Counted from the first letter of the stretch, positions 8,494-17,425 are shown. The stretch is DNA of 64,000 nucleotides from Cellulosimicrobium sp. Marseille-Q4280 (GCF_943181405.1 NZ_CALPBY010000003.1:124001-188000); one strand, 5' to 3'. Numbers and translations are program-made. The notes: generated by a model not told the origin, from the sequence alone.

Positions 8494-9065
8494 GGCCCGT
8501 CGCCCGTCGTGCCGCCCCCGGCGTCGGTACCGCTCGGGTCGCCGCCGGTGCCGGTCGTCGTGCTCGTCGTGCTCGTCGTACCGGGGTCCGTGGCGCCGGG
8601 CTCCGTGCTGCCGGGGTCCGTGCTGCCGGGGTCCGTGGTGGTCGCACTGCAGTCGGCCAGGAGGACGACGGTCGACCACCGCTCGACCGTGAGGTCCTCG
8701 CGCCACGCCGGGTCGGAGCCGTCGTAGAGGCAGCCGGGCCCGGCGTCGGAGGGGTCCGAGACGACGGTCACGCACAGCTCCCCACCACAGCTCGCCGTCA
8801 TCTCGTCGAGGAACGTCGCACGCACCTCGGCGAAGTCGATGCCGATCTGCTGCGCGGCGGTCCCCATCCTGACGGGCGAGCCGCCGGAGGCTCCGCCCTG
8901 CGCCGGGGGCGCTGCGCCGTCGGTCGCCGTCCCGGCGTCCGGTGCGGGCTGCTCGCCGTCCCAGCTGCACGCCGCGCCCGCGCACACGACCCCGGCCGTC
9001 AGCAGCACGGCGGTGACATGACGCGGGGACCGGCGTCGTCCGCCCTGTCCTGTCTCCGTCGACAT
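8490..9065 (-). CDS. Putative lipoprotein with Ser/Thr/Pro-rich tail
   Basis: The 191-residue product begins with a basic stretch and a hydrophobic segment (TAVLLTAGVVCAGAAC), giving a lipobox-like AGAAC with Cys near residue 33. A small domain with four cysteines follows (CGGELC and two later). The last 50 residues are low complexity, with DPGST-like repeats, suiting a wall-spanning linker, although a linker at the C-terminal end is unusual. It overlaps the next membrane protein gene by four bases. Function unknown. Confidence 0.7.
   Translation of the reverse strand: MSTETGQGGRRRSPRHVTAVLLTAGVVCAGAACSWDGEQPAPDAGTATDGAAPPAQGGASGGSPVRMGTAAQQIGIDFAEVRATFLDEMTASCGGELCVTVVSDPSDAGPGCLYDGSDPAWREDLTVERWSTVVLLADCSATTTDPGSTDPGSTEPGATDPGTTSTTSTTTGTGGDPSGTDAGGGTTGDGP
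8558..8640. repeat. Coding tandem repeats in the lipoprotein tail
   Basis: A 15-bp unit of the type CCGGGGTCCGTGCTG recurs about three times next to a run of GTCGTGCTC units. They encode the DPGST and STT stretches of the lipoprotein. Copy number is likely to vary among strains. Confidence 0.75.
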
Positions 9066-9141
9066 GGCCCGGTCCTTCCCGTGGTCCTCCTACGTGGAGG
9101 GAGCAGCCGCTCGGAACGCGTGATACCGGACGTCCCCGGGC

Positions 9142-12100
9142 TCAGCGGAAGTCGCGGGACGTGGTCGCCACCTGGAGCGAGAGCGGGGCGAGGTGCTCCG
9201 CGACGAGGTTCGTCGCGCCGTCGGCCCGCTCGAGCCGGCCCCGCACGACCATCGCCGCAGAGGCCCGCGCGACCTTGCGGAACCGGCGCCAGAGCCCGGC
9301 CGAGCAGACGACGTTGAGGATGCCCGTCTCGTCCTCGAGGGACAGGAACGTCACTCCCCTCGCCGTGCCGGGGCGCTGGCGGTGGGTCACGACGCCTCCG
9401 ACGGCGACGCGCGACCCCGGTCGCGGACGGGTACCGGGCGACTCCCCCGCCGCGCGTTCGGCCTCGTCGGCGTGCTCGATCTCCTCGGCCGCGCGCACCG
9501 CGCCCGCGACGGTGAGCACCCCGGCGGCGGTGAGACCGTCGCGCACGTACTGCGTCGGGTAGGAGTCGGTCGACACGCCGGTGGCCCACACGTCGGCGAC
9601 GGCGGTCTCGACGTCGCTCATGCCGGGCAGCGGCGGCGCCTCGACGCCGACGCTCACGCCCGGCAGCGTGCCCGGCCCTTCCTGCGACAGGGCGCCCGCG
9701 GCCCACAGCGCCTCGCGCCGTGACGTCCCGAGCGACTCCGTCGCGCCCGCGGTCGCCAGCCCTTCGAGCTGGGCGGTCGTGAGGTCGACGCGCCGCACGA
9801 GGTCGCGCAGGTCGGCGAACGGGCGAGGCCCGTCGTCGACCCACGACGACGCCCGGCCGGCCGGGAGTGTCTCAGCACCCTCCCCGTCCCCGTCCCGGGC
9901 AGCGACGATCCGCTCGGCGGCCTGCTTGCCGAGCCCGCGCACGCTCGCGAGCCCGAGCCGCACCGCGAGCCCGAGGTCCGGCTCGGGCCCGAACGCCGGG
10001 TCGATCGTCACCTCGCTGCTCGCCGGGGCACGGTCCGCGCCACCCCCCGCCGCGGGCGCCGGGAGTCGCTCGACCGTCGCCTCGACGCCCGACGCGTTGA
10101 CGTCCGGGCGCAGCACCGTCACGCCGTGCCGCCGCGCGTCGGCCACGAGCGACTGCGGCGAGTAGAACCCCATGGGCTGCGCCGCGAGCAGCCCCGCGTA
10201 GAACGCCGCGGGATGGTGCACCTTGAGCCACGAGCTCGCGTAGACGAGGAACGCGAACGAGTACGCGTGCGACTCCGGGAACCCGAAGTCGGCGAACGCC
10301 TTGAGCTTGTCGTAGATCTGCTCGCCCACGTCCGGCGGGACGCCGTTCCTCGCCATGCCCTCGAGGAGCCGGCCGTGCAGCGCCTCCATGCGCTCGACCG
10401 AGCGCTTCGACCCCATCGCCCGCCGCAGCTGGTCCGACTCCGCGGGCGAGAAGCCCGCGACGTCGATCGCCATCTGCATGAGCTGCTCCTGGAACAGCGG
10501 GACCCCGAGCGTCTTGCCGAGCGAGTTCTCCAGCAGCGGGTGGAGAAACGTCACCGGCTCCCGTCCCCGCGCGCGGTTGATGTACGGGTGCACGGAGCCG
10601 CCCTGGATCGGTCCCGGCCGGATGAGCGCGACCTCGATGACGATGTCGTAGAACCGCCGGGGACGCAGGCGCGGCAGCGTCGCCATCTGCGCGCGCGACT
10701 CCACCTGGAACACCCCCACGGTGTCCGCCGCGCACAGCAGGTCGTACACCGCCGGGTCGTCCTCCGGCAGCGTGTGCAGCTCCAGGTGCGACCCCTCGTG
10801 CTGCTCGACCAGGCCGAACCCGATGCGCAGCGCCGTGAGCATCCCGAGCCCCAGCAGGTCGAACTTCACGAGCCCCGCGTCGGCGCAGTCCTCCTTGTCC
10901 CACTGCAGGACCGTGCGCCCCTCCATGCGCGCCCACTCGACGGGGCACACCTCGATGACCGGACGGTCGCACATGACCATGCCGCCCGAGTGGATCCCGA
11001 GGTGCCGCGGCAGACGCAGCATCCGGTCCGCGAGGTCCAGCACCTCGTCGGGGATCTCGCCGTCCTCCGCGGCGGACGGCGGCCGCTGCTCGGGCACGAC
11101 GTCGTGCGTGTCGTCCGCGCGCAGCGCGCCCTCGATCCTGTTCCTGTGGTCACCACGCTCCCGGTCGCCTCCGGCCGGGGGGTGGGGACCGCGCTCGGGC
11201 CTACCATCCGGACCCTCGTCCCTCGGGTCCTCCCGCCAGGCCCGACCACGGCCCTCGGCGGTCCCCACCCCCCGCCCTCTGCCGTGCCCGTCGCCCTGGT
11301 CCTCGGCGAGGGGGTCGACGACGCGCGGACGCACCGCCCGGCCCGTCAGGTCGGGCGACCAGTCACCCCGGTGCCCGGCGTGCGGCCGCTCGTCGCGCCC
11401 ACCGGACGCGGCGTCGCGCGAGGCGCCGTCCCGGGAGGTGCCGGTGCGCGGGGAGGTGGGGGTGGCGCGCGCGGCCGTGGTCGGGTCTGGCGGGAGCGGG
11501 CCGAGGGACGAGGCCCGCGGATGGTAGGCCGCGCGCGCCACCCCCACCTCCCTCCCAGGTGACCCCGTCGGGCGAGCAGCCTCGGGCCCTGGCCCCCAGA
11601 GCGCGGCGACGCGCGCGTCCTTCTCGGCGGTCTTCGTCGCGATGTCCCGCTCCTTGGCGGCGCGGTCCGCCGCCGGCGACGACGGGTCCGGTCCGCGCAG
11701 GGAACCCCAGCGCTCGATGGACTTGCTCCAGGCGTCGGCCTGCCCGACGTCGTATCCGAGCGCGCGTGCGGCGTCGCGCACGGCGGACTTGGGACGGTAG
11801 GAGATGACGTTCGCGACCTGAGCGGCGTGCGTGCGTCCGAACTTCCCGTAGACGTGCTGGATGACCTCCTCGCGCCGCTCGGACTCGATGTCGACGTCGA
11901 TGTCGGGCGGGCCGTCGCGCTCGGGCGCGAGGAAGCGCTCGAACAGCAGGCCGTGGCGCACGGCGTCGACGGCGGTGATGCCGAGCGCGTAGCAGACGGC
12001 GGAGTTCGCGGCCGACCCGCGCCCTTGCGCGAGGATGCCGTGGACCCGGCAGAACTCGACGAGGTCGTAGACGACGAGGAAGTACCCGGGGAACTCGAGG

Positions 12101-13203
12101 TCCTCGATGACCGTCAGCTCGTGGTCGATCTGCCGCCACGCGCCGGGCACGCGCTCGCTCTCGCCCGGTCGTGGACGGGGTCCGTACCGCTCCTCGGCCC
12201 CGCGGCGCACGAGCTCGCGCAGCCACGTGGCCTCGGTGTGCCCGTCGGGCACGGGGTAGGGCGGGAGCCGCGGCGCGACGAGGCTCAGGTCGAACGCGCA
12301 CTCGTCGCCGAGCGCCGCGGCGGTCGCGACCGCCTCCGGGTACCGGCGGTGGCGCGTCAGCATCTCGGCCGCGGAGCGCAGGTGCGCGGTCGGGGCACCG
12401 GGCAGCCACCCGTCCATGTCGTCGAGCGACGACCGGGCGCGGACCGCCGCGAGCGCCCCCGCGAGGTCGGCGTCACGGGGCCGGGCGTAGTGCGCGGCGG
12501 TCGTCGCGACGAGCGGGAGCCGTGCGTCGGCGGCGAGGTCGGCGAGCGCGTCGTGCAGGTCGGCGGTGCGCGGGTCGTCGGACGCGGTGATCTCGACGGC
12601 GACGTTCCCGGCGCCGAAGACGGCGACGAGCCGGTCGAGCTCGCGGCGCGCGGCGGTGCGCCCCTCGGTGACGAGCGCCCGTCGGACGGCGCCCTTGCGG
12701 CACCCGGTGAGGACGAGCCACTGCCCGTCGGCCTCGTGCCCGAGCTCCTCGAGCCGGTAGTCGGCGGCGCCCTTGGTCCCGGTCGCGAGGTGCGCGGTGG
12801 CGATCGCGCGCGAGAGGTTCCGGTAGCCCTGGGGGCCGCGCGCGAGGGCGAGCAGGTGGGTGGAGCGCGGGTCGGGGACGCCGGTGGGCGGGTCGAGCAC
12901 GGGTGCGCCCGACGGCGCGCGCCGTCCCCGCACGGCCCCGCGTCCGGCCGGGTCCGCCGCGCCAGGGCCGGCGGGGACCGGCAGGTGCAGCTCCGCACCG
13001 AAGACGGTGGGCAGCGACACCTTCGCGGCGGCCTGGGAGAACCGGACGACGCCGTAGAGACCGTCGTGGTCGGTGATCGCGAGCGCGGACAGCCCGAGGC
13101 GCGCGCCCTCGGCGGCGAGCTCCTCGGGGTGGGACGCGCCGTCGAGGAAGCTGAACGCGGAGTGGGCGTGCAGCTCGGCGTACCGGGGGGTGCGGGAGGC
13201 CAT
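9142..13203 (-). CDS. dnaE2: Error-prone DNA polymerase DnaE2 with a large in-frame insertion
   Basis: The 1353-residue alpha-type polymerase is the catalytic part of the SOS mutasome. An N-terminal PHP domain (YAELHAHSAFSFLDGAS), the catalytic acidic triad in PDIDVDIES near residue 435, HLGIHSGGMV near 735, the FPESHAYSFA helix-hairpin region and a C-terminal OB-fold (VTFLSLEDETG) are all present. Relatives are about 1050-1150 residues long. The excess lies between DAWSK and HLGIHSGG, residues about 545-705. That stretch is Gly/Arg/Pro-rich and covers two inverted copies of a structured repeat. The frame is intact, so the protein may still work. ATG 13203 overlaps the imuB stop (TGATG). Confidence 0.93.
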   Translation of the reverse strand: MASRTPRYAELHAHSAFSFLDGASHPEELAAEGARLGLSALAITDHDGLYGVVRFSQAAAKVSLPTVFGAELHLPVPAGPGAADPAGRGAVRGRRAPSGAPVLDPPTGVPDPRSTHLLALARGPQGYRNLSRAIATAHLATGTKGAADYRLEELGHEADGQWLVLTGCRKGAVRRALVTEGRTAARRELDRLVAVFGAGNVAVEITASDDPRTADLHDALADLAADARLPLVATTAAHYARPRDADLAGALAAVRARSSLDDMDGWLPGAPTAHLRSAAEMLTRHRRYPEAVATAAALGDECAFDLSLVAPRLPPYPVPDGHTEATWLRELVRRGAEERYGPRPRPGESERVPGAWRQIDHELTVIEDLEFPGYFLVVYDLVEFCRVHGILAQGRGSAANSAVCYALGITAVDAVRHGLLFERFLAPERDGPPDIDVDIESERREEVIQHVYGKFGRTHAAQVANVISYRPKSAVRDAARALGYDVGQADAWSKSIERWGSLRGPDPSSPAADRAAKERDIATKTAEKDARVAALWGPGPEAARPTGSPGREVGVARAAYHPRASSLGPLPPDPTTAARATPTSPRTGTSRDGASRDAASGGRDERPHAGHRGDWSPDLTGRAVRPRVVDPLAEDQGDGHGRGRGVGTAEGRGRAWREDPRDEGPDGRPERGPHPPAGGDRERGDHRNRIEGALRADDTHDVVPEQRPPSAAEDGEIPDEVLDLADRMLRLPRHLGIHSGGMVMCDRPVIEVCPVEWARMEGRTVLQWDKEDCADAGLVKFDLLGLGMLTALRIGFGLVEQHEGSHLELHTLPEDDPAVYDLLCAADTVGVFQVESRAQMATLPRLRPRRFYDIVIEVALIRPGPIQGGSVHPYINRARGREPVTFLHPLLENSLGKTLGVPLFQEQLMQMAIDVAGFSPAESDQLRRAMGSKRSVERMEALHGRLLEGMARNGVPPDVGEQIYDKLKAFADFGFPESHAYSFAFLVYASSWLKVHHPAAFYAGLLAAQPMGFYSPQSLVADARRHGVTVLRPDVNASGVEATVERLPAPAAGGGADRAPASSEVTIDPAFGPEPDLGLAVRLGLASVRGLGKQAAERIVAARDGDGEGAETLPAGRASSWVDDGPRPFADLRDLVRRVDLTTAQLEGLATAGATESLGTSRREALWAAGALSQEGPGTLPGVSVGVEAPPLPGMSDVETAVADVWATGVSTDSYPTQYVRDGLTAAGVLTVAGAVRAAEEIEHADEAERAAGESPGTRPRPGSRVAVGGVVTHRQRPGTARGVTFLSLEDETGILNVVCSAGLWRRFRKVARASAAMVVRGRLERADGATNLVAEHLAPLSLQVATTSRDFR
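11177..11273 (+). repeat. Palindromic structured repeat family A, copy 1
   Basis: A perfect 16-bp outer stem (GGGGGGTGGGGACCGC at 11177-11192, complement at 11258-11273) encloses GGCCTACCATCC, an inner 6-bp hairpin (GGACCC/GGGTCC) with loop TCGTCCCTC, and CTCCCGCCAGGCCCGACCAC before GGCC. The loop and joining segments are nearly identical in copy 2, while both stems differ in sequence but still pair. Confidence 0.85.
11451..11552 (-). repeat. Palindromic structured repeat family A, copy 2 (inverted)
   Basis: A perfect 26-bp inverted repeat (11451-11476 with 11527-11552) forms the outer stem. Read on the minus strand the interior repeats GGCCTACCATCCG, then a hairpin GCGGGCC/GGCCCGC around loop TCGTCCCTC, then CTCCCGCCAGACCCGACCAC and GGCC. 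It is opposite in orientation to copy 1, 177 bp away, and both lie inside the dnaE2 frame. Confidence 0.85.
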
Positions 13204-14945
13204 CAGTCGTACACCCCCTCGACGGTCCAGCGACCGCGCGTGCTCGCGAGGAGCAGCCCACGACCGTCGTCGAGCAGCACCTGGAGGTGGACACGCCGGC
13301 GCGGCGAGGGCGTCCACCACCGCTCGGCCACGGGCCAGGGCCCGGCCCAGTCCACGACGGCGCTCTCCTCGCCCGCGTTCTCCTCGCCCACCCCCTCCGG
13401 CGCCCGGCGGCCCGTCGCGGTCGCCTCGTCCGCGGGGCACCGCACGGTCGCCGGCTCGCCGCTCATCGCGAGGCGCGCGTCGATCACGACGGGACGCGCG
13501 GCGTCGTCGAGCACGACGACGTCCTGCGGCGCGGTGGGCACGACGGCGGGCGCCGGGCTGGGCAGCGCGCCGGGCCAGGGGCGGGCGGGGTCCCGCGGGA
13601 GCGCGACGTCCTCGCCGAACGGGGCGAGGTGGACGCGGTCGGTCGCGTCGCGGCCGCCCTGGACGCGCGCGCGCAGCACGGCGTCGCCGCCGAGCAGGCC
13701 CTGGACGCGGCCGAGCGCGCGGTGCGCGCGCTGGTCCTCGCCGCTCGACGCGCCCCACAGGCGCGGTTGCTCGGCGCCCGCGGGGACGACCTCCTCGGCG
13801 GTGAGGGCGAGACGGGCGAGGGGTGCGCCATCGGGCACGTCGGCGGTACCGCCGGACCTGCGCCCGGCGGCCCGCAGCGAGGACGCGGTGAGCCAGCCCT
13901 CGAGCTGCCAGCGCACCCGGTCCGTGATGCGGGCAGGGCTCAGCACGCCCGTGGGGCCGTCGAGGCGCCACGTGCGCTCGAGGTCGTCGCCCTCGGTGGT
14001 GCGCGCGGTGATGCGCAGCCTCCCCGCGACGAGGGACCGGGTGACGAGCTGGTCGTGCAGGTCCTCCGCGAGCCGGCGCGCGGCGAACGTCGCGACGTCG
14101 ACGCGCTCGGCGGGCGGGTCGAGCTCGGCGGCGACGGCGACGTCCGGCTCGACGCGCCGCCGGGCGGGCGGGCGCAGGTCCTCGCCGCGCGCGAGGCGGT
14201 GCGCCCACGCGCCGGTCTCGCCGAAGCGTCCCTCGACGGTCGCGGCGGGCAGGGCGGCGAGCGCGCCGAGCGTGCGGACGCCGAGCCGGTCGAGGAGCTG
14301 GACGAGCTCGGCGACCGCGACCGCGACGTCGGGCCGGGTGGCGACGTGGACGAGGTCGGACGCGGGCCGCGCCGCGAGGAACGCCGCGGTCTCGCCCCGC
14401 GGCACCACCACGGAGGAGCGCGCGGCGAGCACCGCCGCGAGGATGCCGTCGGCGACACCCACCTGGGCCTCGTGGCCCGTGCGCTCGACGACGCGCGCCA
14501 CGAGCGCCTCCGCGAGCGCGGCGTCGGAGCCGTGGTAGCGGCTCGCGCCCGCGGCGGGCAGGAGCAGCAGGCCGGGCCGGGTGATCTCGAGCCCGGCCAC
14601 GACGGACTCCGCCGCGAGCGCCACGGGCTCGAACTCGCGGGCGTCGCGGGCGTCGTCGACGTCGAGCAGCTCGAGCTCGGGGCAGCACTCGCGGGCCCGA
14701 CGGCGCCGCATCCCCCGGCGCACCCCGGCGGCCCGCGCGGTGGCCGAGACGGCGACGACGCGGCGGCCGTCGTGCGTCGCGGCGGGCACGTGCGAGGGGA
14801 CCTCGCGGACGGCCATCGCGGCGAGCACGGGCCAGTCCGGGACCCACAGGGCGGCGGTGCGCGTCGACAGCCTGCCCACGTCGGTCACGGGCTGCCCTGC
14901 CTGCCCGGAGGCGGGGCGCGGTCCACGGGTCGGGCGGTCGGTCAT
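13203..14945 (-). CDS. imuB: Y-family polymerase-like protein ImuB
   Basis: The 580-residue protein has the truncated Y-family polymerase layout of ImuB: a palm/finger region beginning RTAALWVPDWPVLAA, the RRGMRRRRARECCPEL helix, and a little-finger region with LGALAALPAATVEGRFGETG. The catalytic acidic residues of active DinB are not evident, as expected for ImuB, which acts as an adaptor linking ImuA', DnaE2 and the sliding clamp. The C-terminal part is long and variable. The start ATG overlaps the imuA' stop by four bases and its stop overlaps the dnaE2 start by one base, so the three genes are translated as a unit. Confidence 0.9.
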   Translation of the reverse strand: MTDRPTRGPRPASGQAGQPVTDVGRLSTRTAALWVPDWPVLAAMAVREVPSHVPAATHDGRRVVAVSATARAAGVRRGMRRRRARECCPELELLDVDDARDAREFEPVALAAESVVAGLEITRPGLLLLPAAGASRYHGSDAALAEALVARVVERTGHEAQVGVADGILAAVLAARSSVVVPRGETAAFLAARPASDLVHVATRPDVAVAVAELVQLLDRLGVRTLGALAALPAATVEGRFGETGAWAHRLARGEDLRPPARRRVEPDVAVAAELDPPAERVDVATFAARRLAEDLHDQLVTRSLVAGRLRITARTTEGDDLERTWRLDGPTGVLSPARITDRVRWQLEGWLTASSLRAAGRRSGGTADVPDGAPLARLALTAEEVVPAGAEQPRLWGASSGEDQRAHRALGRVQGLLGGDAVLRARVQGGRDATDRVHLAPFGEDVALPRDPARPWPGALPSPAPAVVPTAPQDVVVLDDAARPVVIDARLAMSGEPATVRCPADEATATGRRAPEGVGEENAGEESAVVDWAGPWPVAERWWTPSPRRRVHLQVLLDDGRGLLLASTRGRWTVEGVYD

Positions 14946-15919
14946 CCCACGAGCCTCAGCCGGTGCGTCGTGCGCTGCGCCGGGGCGGGGAGCGTACCGT
15001 CGGCCACCCGCGGGTCCGCGTGGTGCCCTGCCGTCGTGCCGTCGCGCTCGACGAGGTACGCGGGCCAGTCCCGGCGGCCGAGCGGCAGCTCGACCTCGAG
15101 GCGGGCGGGCCGCGCCGCGCCCGCACGTCCCGCCCGCTCGACGCGCAGCGTGCGGCGGCGGAGCCAGCCCGCGCCGTGGTGGGCACCCGACCAGGCCCCG
15201 CCCGTCACGGTGAGCGCGACGTGCGCCCCCGGCCACGTCGTCGCGGCGAGCAGGACCGTGCCACGCTCCCTCGCGCGCGCCACGACGCGGCGCCTGTCGG
15301 CGTCGGTGAGGGCGGCCGCCGGGCCGACGACCACGACGTCCATCCCGTCGACGAGCGCCGCGAGGGCGACCGCGGCGTCCGGCCCCGGGCGGGGCACGAG
15401 CGCGAGCCGGCCGAGGTCGACACCGGCGTCCGCGGCGGCGAGCAGCCCGACGTCGGGCAGGCCGACCGCCGTCGTCCACGCCCCCGCCGCCGACGCGCCC
15501 GCGACGAGGGCGAGCAGCAGGCTCGTCGAGCCGCGCACGGCGAGCACCGTGCCGCGCCGGAGCGCCCCGGTGGGGAGCAGGGGGGCGAGCGCGTCGTGCA
15601 CGGGCCACGACCGCTCGTCGGGCGCCGTCGTCGTCGTCCGCGACGGCCCGCGCGGCGCGACGGGCGCCGACTGCCCGCCGGGACGTGCGACAGGGCGGAC
15701 GACGGGCGCCGGCTCAGGGCTCGCGACGGGAGCGAGGTCGGCGCGCGCGACCGGAGCGAGCGGCGTCACGAGCGGGTGGCGGCGATCGTGGTGGCGGACT
15801 CCGGCCCGCTCCTCCGCCCGGCGCAGGGCGGCACGGGCCAGGGCGGCGCGATCGGCCCGGTCGGTCGTGCCTGCGGCCTGCGCCGTCGGCTGCTCGCCCG
15901 GGTCGGCGAGAACGGTCAT
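14942..15919 (-). CDS. imuA': Mutasome protein ImuA'
   Basis: The 325-residue product is a diverged RecA/SulA-like protein. It is basic and Ala-rich in its first 100 residues, then has a RecA-like core (GTVLAVRGSTSLLLALVAGASAAGAW in the P-loop position, without a perfect Walker A). The family is recognised mainly by its place ahead of imuB and dnaE2. In mycobacteria it is needed for DnaE2-dependent damage-induced mutagenesis. ATG 15919 is chosen because GGAGG lies 5 nt upstream; frames further out run through the LexA box. The SOS box lies 57 bases upstream. Confidence 0.85.
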   Translation of the reverse strand: MTVLADPGEQPTAQAAGTTDRADRAALARAALRRAEERAGVRHHDRRHPLVTPLAPVARADLAPVASPEPAPVVRPVARPGGQSAPVAPRGPSRTTTTAPDERSWPVHDALAPLLPTGALRRGTVLAVRGSTSLLLALVAGASAAGAWTTAVGLPDVGLLAAADAGVDLGRLALVPRPGPDAAVALAALVDGMDVVVVGPAAALTDADRRRVVARARERGTVLLAATTWPGAHVALTVTGGAWSGAHHGAGWLRRRTLRVERAGRAGAARPARLEVELPLGRRDWPAYLVERDGTTAGHHADPRVADGTLPAPAQRTTHRLRLVG

Positions 15920-15975
15920 CTCGCCTCCAGGTCCTGCTCGTGCCGTGCGCCCGCCGCGATGAGGGATGGGCGCTT

Positions 15976-15991
15976 TCGAACAGACGTTCGA
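15976..15991 (-). promoter_or_regulatory. LexA (SOS) box
   Basis: TCGAACAGACGTTCGA is a perfect copy of the Gram-positive/actinobacterial LexA palindrome (TCGAAC-N4-GTTCGA). It is placed just upstream of imuA', as expected for damage-inducible control of the mutasome. A second, looser CGAACA/TGTTCG pair overlaps it at 15989-16007. Confidence 0.92.
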
Positions 15992-16196
15992 ACACCTCCA
16001 GTGTTCGACCGCCCTGGCGACCGTGTCAACTCCGCACGGGCAGGTCGTCGGCTTCGTCCGAATGCTCCTGCGAAACCCTCGACCATCGGTCGAACGTCGC
16101 CCCGGCTGTCGGTGAACCCTCGACCTCTCCCTGAGCCTTACCCCGCACCGGGTGCCGCGAGATGCCTGCGGGCGCCCGGTTCGGCACGATGTGGCC
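15992..16196. other. Rest of the divergent intergenic region imuA'/PEBP
   Basis: Apart from the LexA box this stretch holds one inverted repeat, TCGACCATCGGTCGA at 16079-16093, and no convincing ORF. The repeat could be an operator for the plus-strand gene, but its regulator is unknown. Confidence 0.4.
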
Positions 16197-16757
16197 ATGA
16201 CCACTGTGGACCTCGACTCGCGCCCCACCGCACCCGACCCCTACGACCGCCTGCCCGCGGTCCCGTCCTTCGCGCTCACGAGCACGGACCTCACCGAGGG
16301 CGAGCCCATGCCGGCCGTGCACGTCGCCGCGGACGGCGACCGCTCCCCTGCCCTCGCGTGGTCCGGCGCCCCGGAGGGCACCCGCTCGTTCGTCGTGTCG
16401 TGCTTCGACCCGGACGCCCCGACCCCCGCCGGCTTCTGGCACTGGACCGTCGCCGACCTCCCCACCACCGTGACGTCCCTCGAGACCGGTGCCGGGGCCC
16501 CGGACGGCGCCGGGCTGCCCGGCGGCGCGTTCCAGGTCCGCAACGACGGCGGAGAGCCCGGCTACACGGGCGCCGCGCCGCCCGCGGGCGATCGCCCGCA
16601 CCGCTACGTGTTCGCCGTGCACGCGCTCGACGTCGACTCGCTCGCCGACACCGCGGGCCTCGGCCCCGACGCCACGCCGACCGCGGTAGCGTTCAACGCG
16701 CTGTTCCACACGCTCGGGCGCGCGACCCTCACCGTGACGTACCAGGCGCAGGGCTGA
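16197..16757 (+). CDS. YbhB/YbcL family (PEBP/RKIP-like) protein
   Basis: The 186-residue protein carries the bacterial PEBP signature: [39 protein letters not shown] with its DPDAP and HW residues in the ligand pocket, [23 protein letters not shown] (the GPxPPxGxxHRY-type motif), and a C-terminal helix. The family binds phospholipid head groups or similar anions. Its bacterial role is not settled. ATG 16197 keeps the typical domain start; an in-frame ATG 45 bases earlier would add residues with no family resemblance. No operon partner is evident. Confidence 0.88.
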   Translation: MTTVDLDSRPTAPDPYDRLPAVPSFALTSTDLTEGEPMPAVHVAADGDRSPALAWSGAPEGTRSFVVSCFDPDAPTPAGFWHWTVADLPTTVTSLETGAGAPDGAGLPGGAFQVRNDGGEPGYTGAAPPAGDRPHRYVFAVHALDVDSLADTAGLGPDATPTAVAFNALFHTLGRATLTVTYQAQG

Positions 16758-16828
16758 CCGCCCGGTCCTGGTCGGGACCGGTCGGCGGGCACGCTCGACG
16801 TACCGTCGCCGAACCACCGGAAGGACCC

Positions 16829-17407
16829 ATGGACGCACCGGCCCTGCCCACGCTCGGCTCCCTGCTCTGGGAACCCGCGCTCGACCACCTCGACCTCGTC
16901 GCCCCCGTGACGGCGGACGCGCTGCGCCGCTGGGCCGACGTCGACCCCGACGTCGCCGCCCTGGTGGCCGTCACCGAGATCGACCCCGACCTCGCGGACA
17001 CCGCGACCCTCAACGAGACGTTCGCGCTGCCCGTCGAGGCGTCGGCGAACTGCGTCGTCGTGGGCGGCTCGCGCGCGGGCGACGAGCGGGTCGCCGCCGC
17101 CGTGGTGCGCGCGCACACGCGCGCCGACGTCAACACGCGCATCCGCAAGCTCCTCGACGTGCGCAAGGCGTCGTTCCTGCCGACCGACCGCGCGACGGCC
17201 GGGTCCGGCATGGAGTACGGCGGGATCACGCCTGTCGGGCTGCCCGAGGGATGGCGCGTCCTCGTCGACGCGCGCGTCGTGACCGACGGCGAGCTCGCGC
17301 TGATCGGCAGCGGCGTCCGGCGCTCGAAGCTGCTCCTGCCGGGCGCGCTGCTGGGACGCCTGCCCGGCGTCGAGGTGGTCGACGACCTCGCCGTCCCGGT
17401 CGGCTGA
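16829..17407 (+). CDS. YbaK/EbsC-type aminoacyl-tRNA deacylase domain protein
   Basis: The 192-residue protein fits the YbaK/ProX editing-domain family. NCVVVGGSRAGDERVAAAVV, RIRKLLDVRKASFLPTDRATAGSGMEYGGITPVGLPEGWRVLVDARV and the final GSGVRRSKLLLPG match the family's conserved core, including the Lys/Arg-rich strand and the GGxxPxG-type motif. Such proteins hydrolyse mischarged tRNAs. The specificity of this diverged member is open. A GGAAGG site precedes the ATG by about 6 nt. A strong hairpin follows the gene. Confidence 0.85.
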   Translation: MDAPALPTLGSLLWEPALDHLDLVAPVTADALRRWADVDPDVAALVAVTEIDPDLADTATLNETFALPVEASANCVVVGGSRAGDERVAAAVVRAHTRADVNTRIRKLLDVRKASFLPTDRATAGSGMEYGGITPVGLPEGWRVLVDARVVTDGELALIGSGVRRSKLLLPGALLGRLPGVEVVDDLAVPVG

Positions 17408-17425
17408 CACCTCCGCACCGACGCC

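Noticed and set aside
11177-11552. Frameshifted or pseudogenised dnaE2
   Set aside because: The frame stays open across the insertion and the flanking catalytic and C-terminal motifs are intact.
13204-14847. Extension of the dnaE2 frame upstream through the imuB gene
   Set aside because: The extra 550 residues are compositionally biased and overlap imuB completely. ATG 13203 overlaps the imuB stop and begins with the PHP motif.
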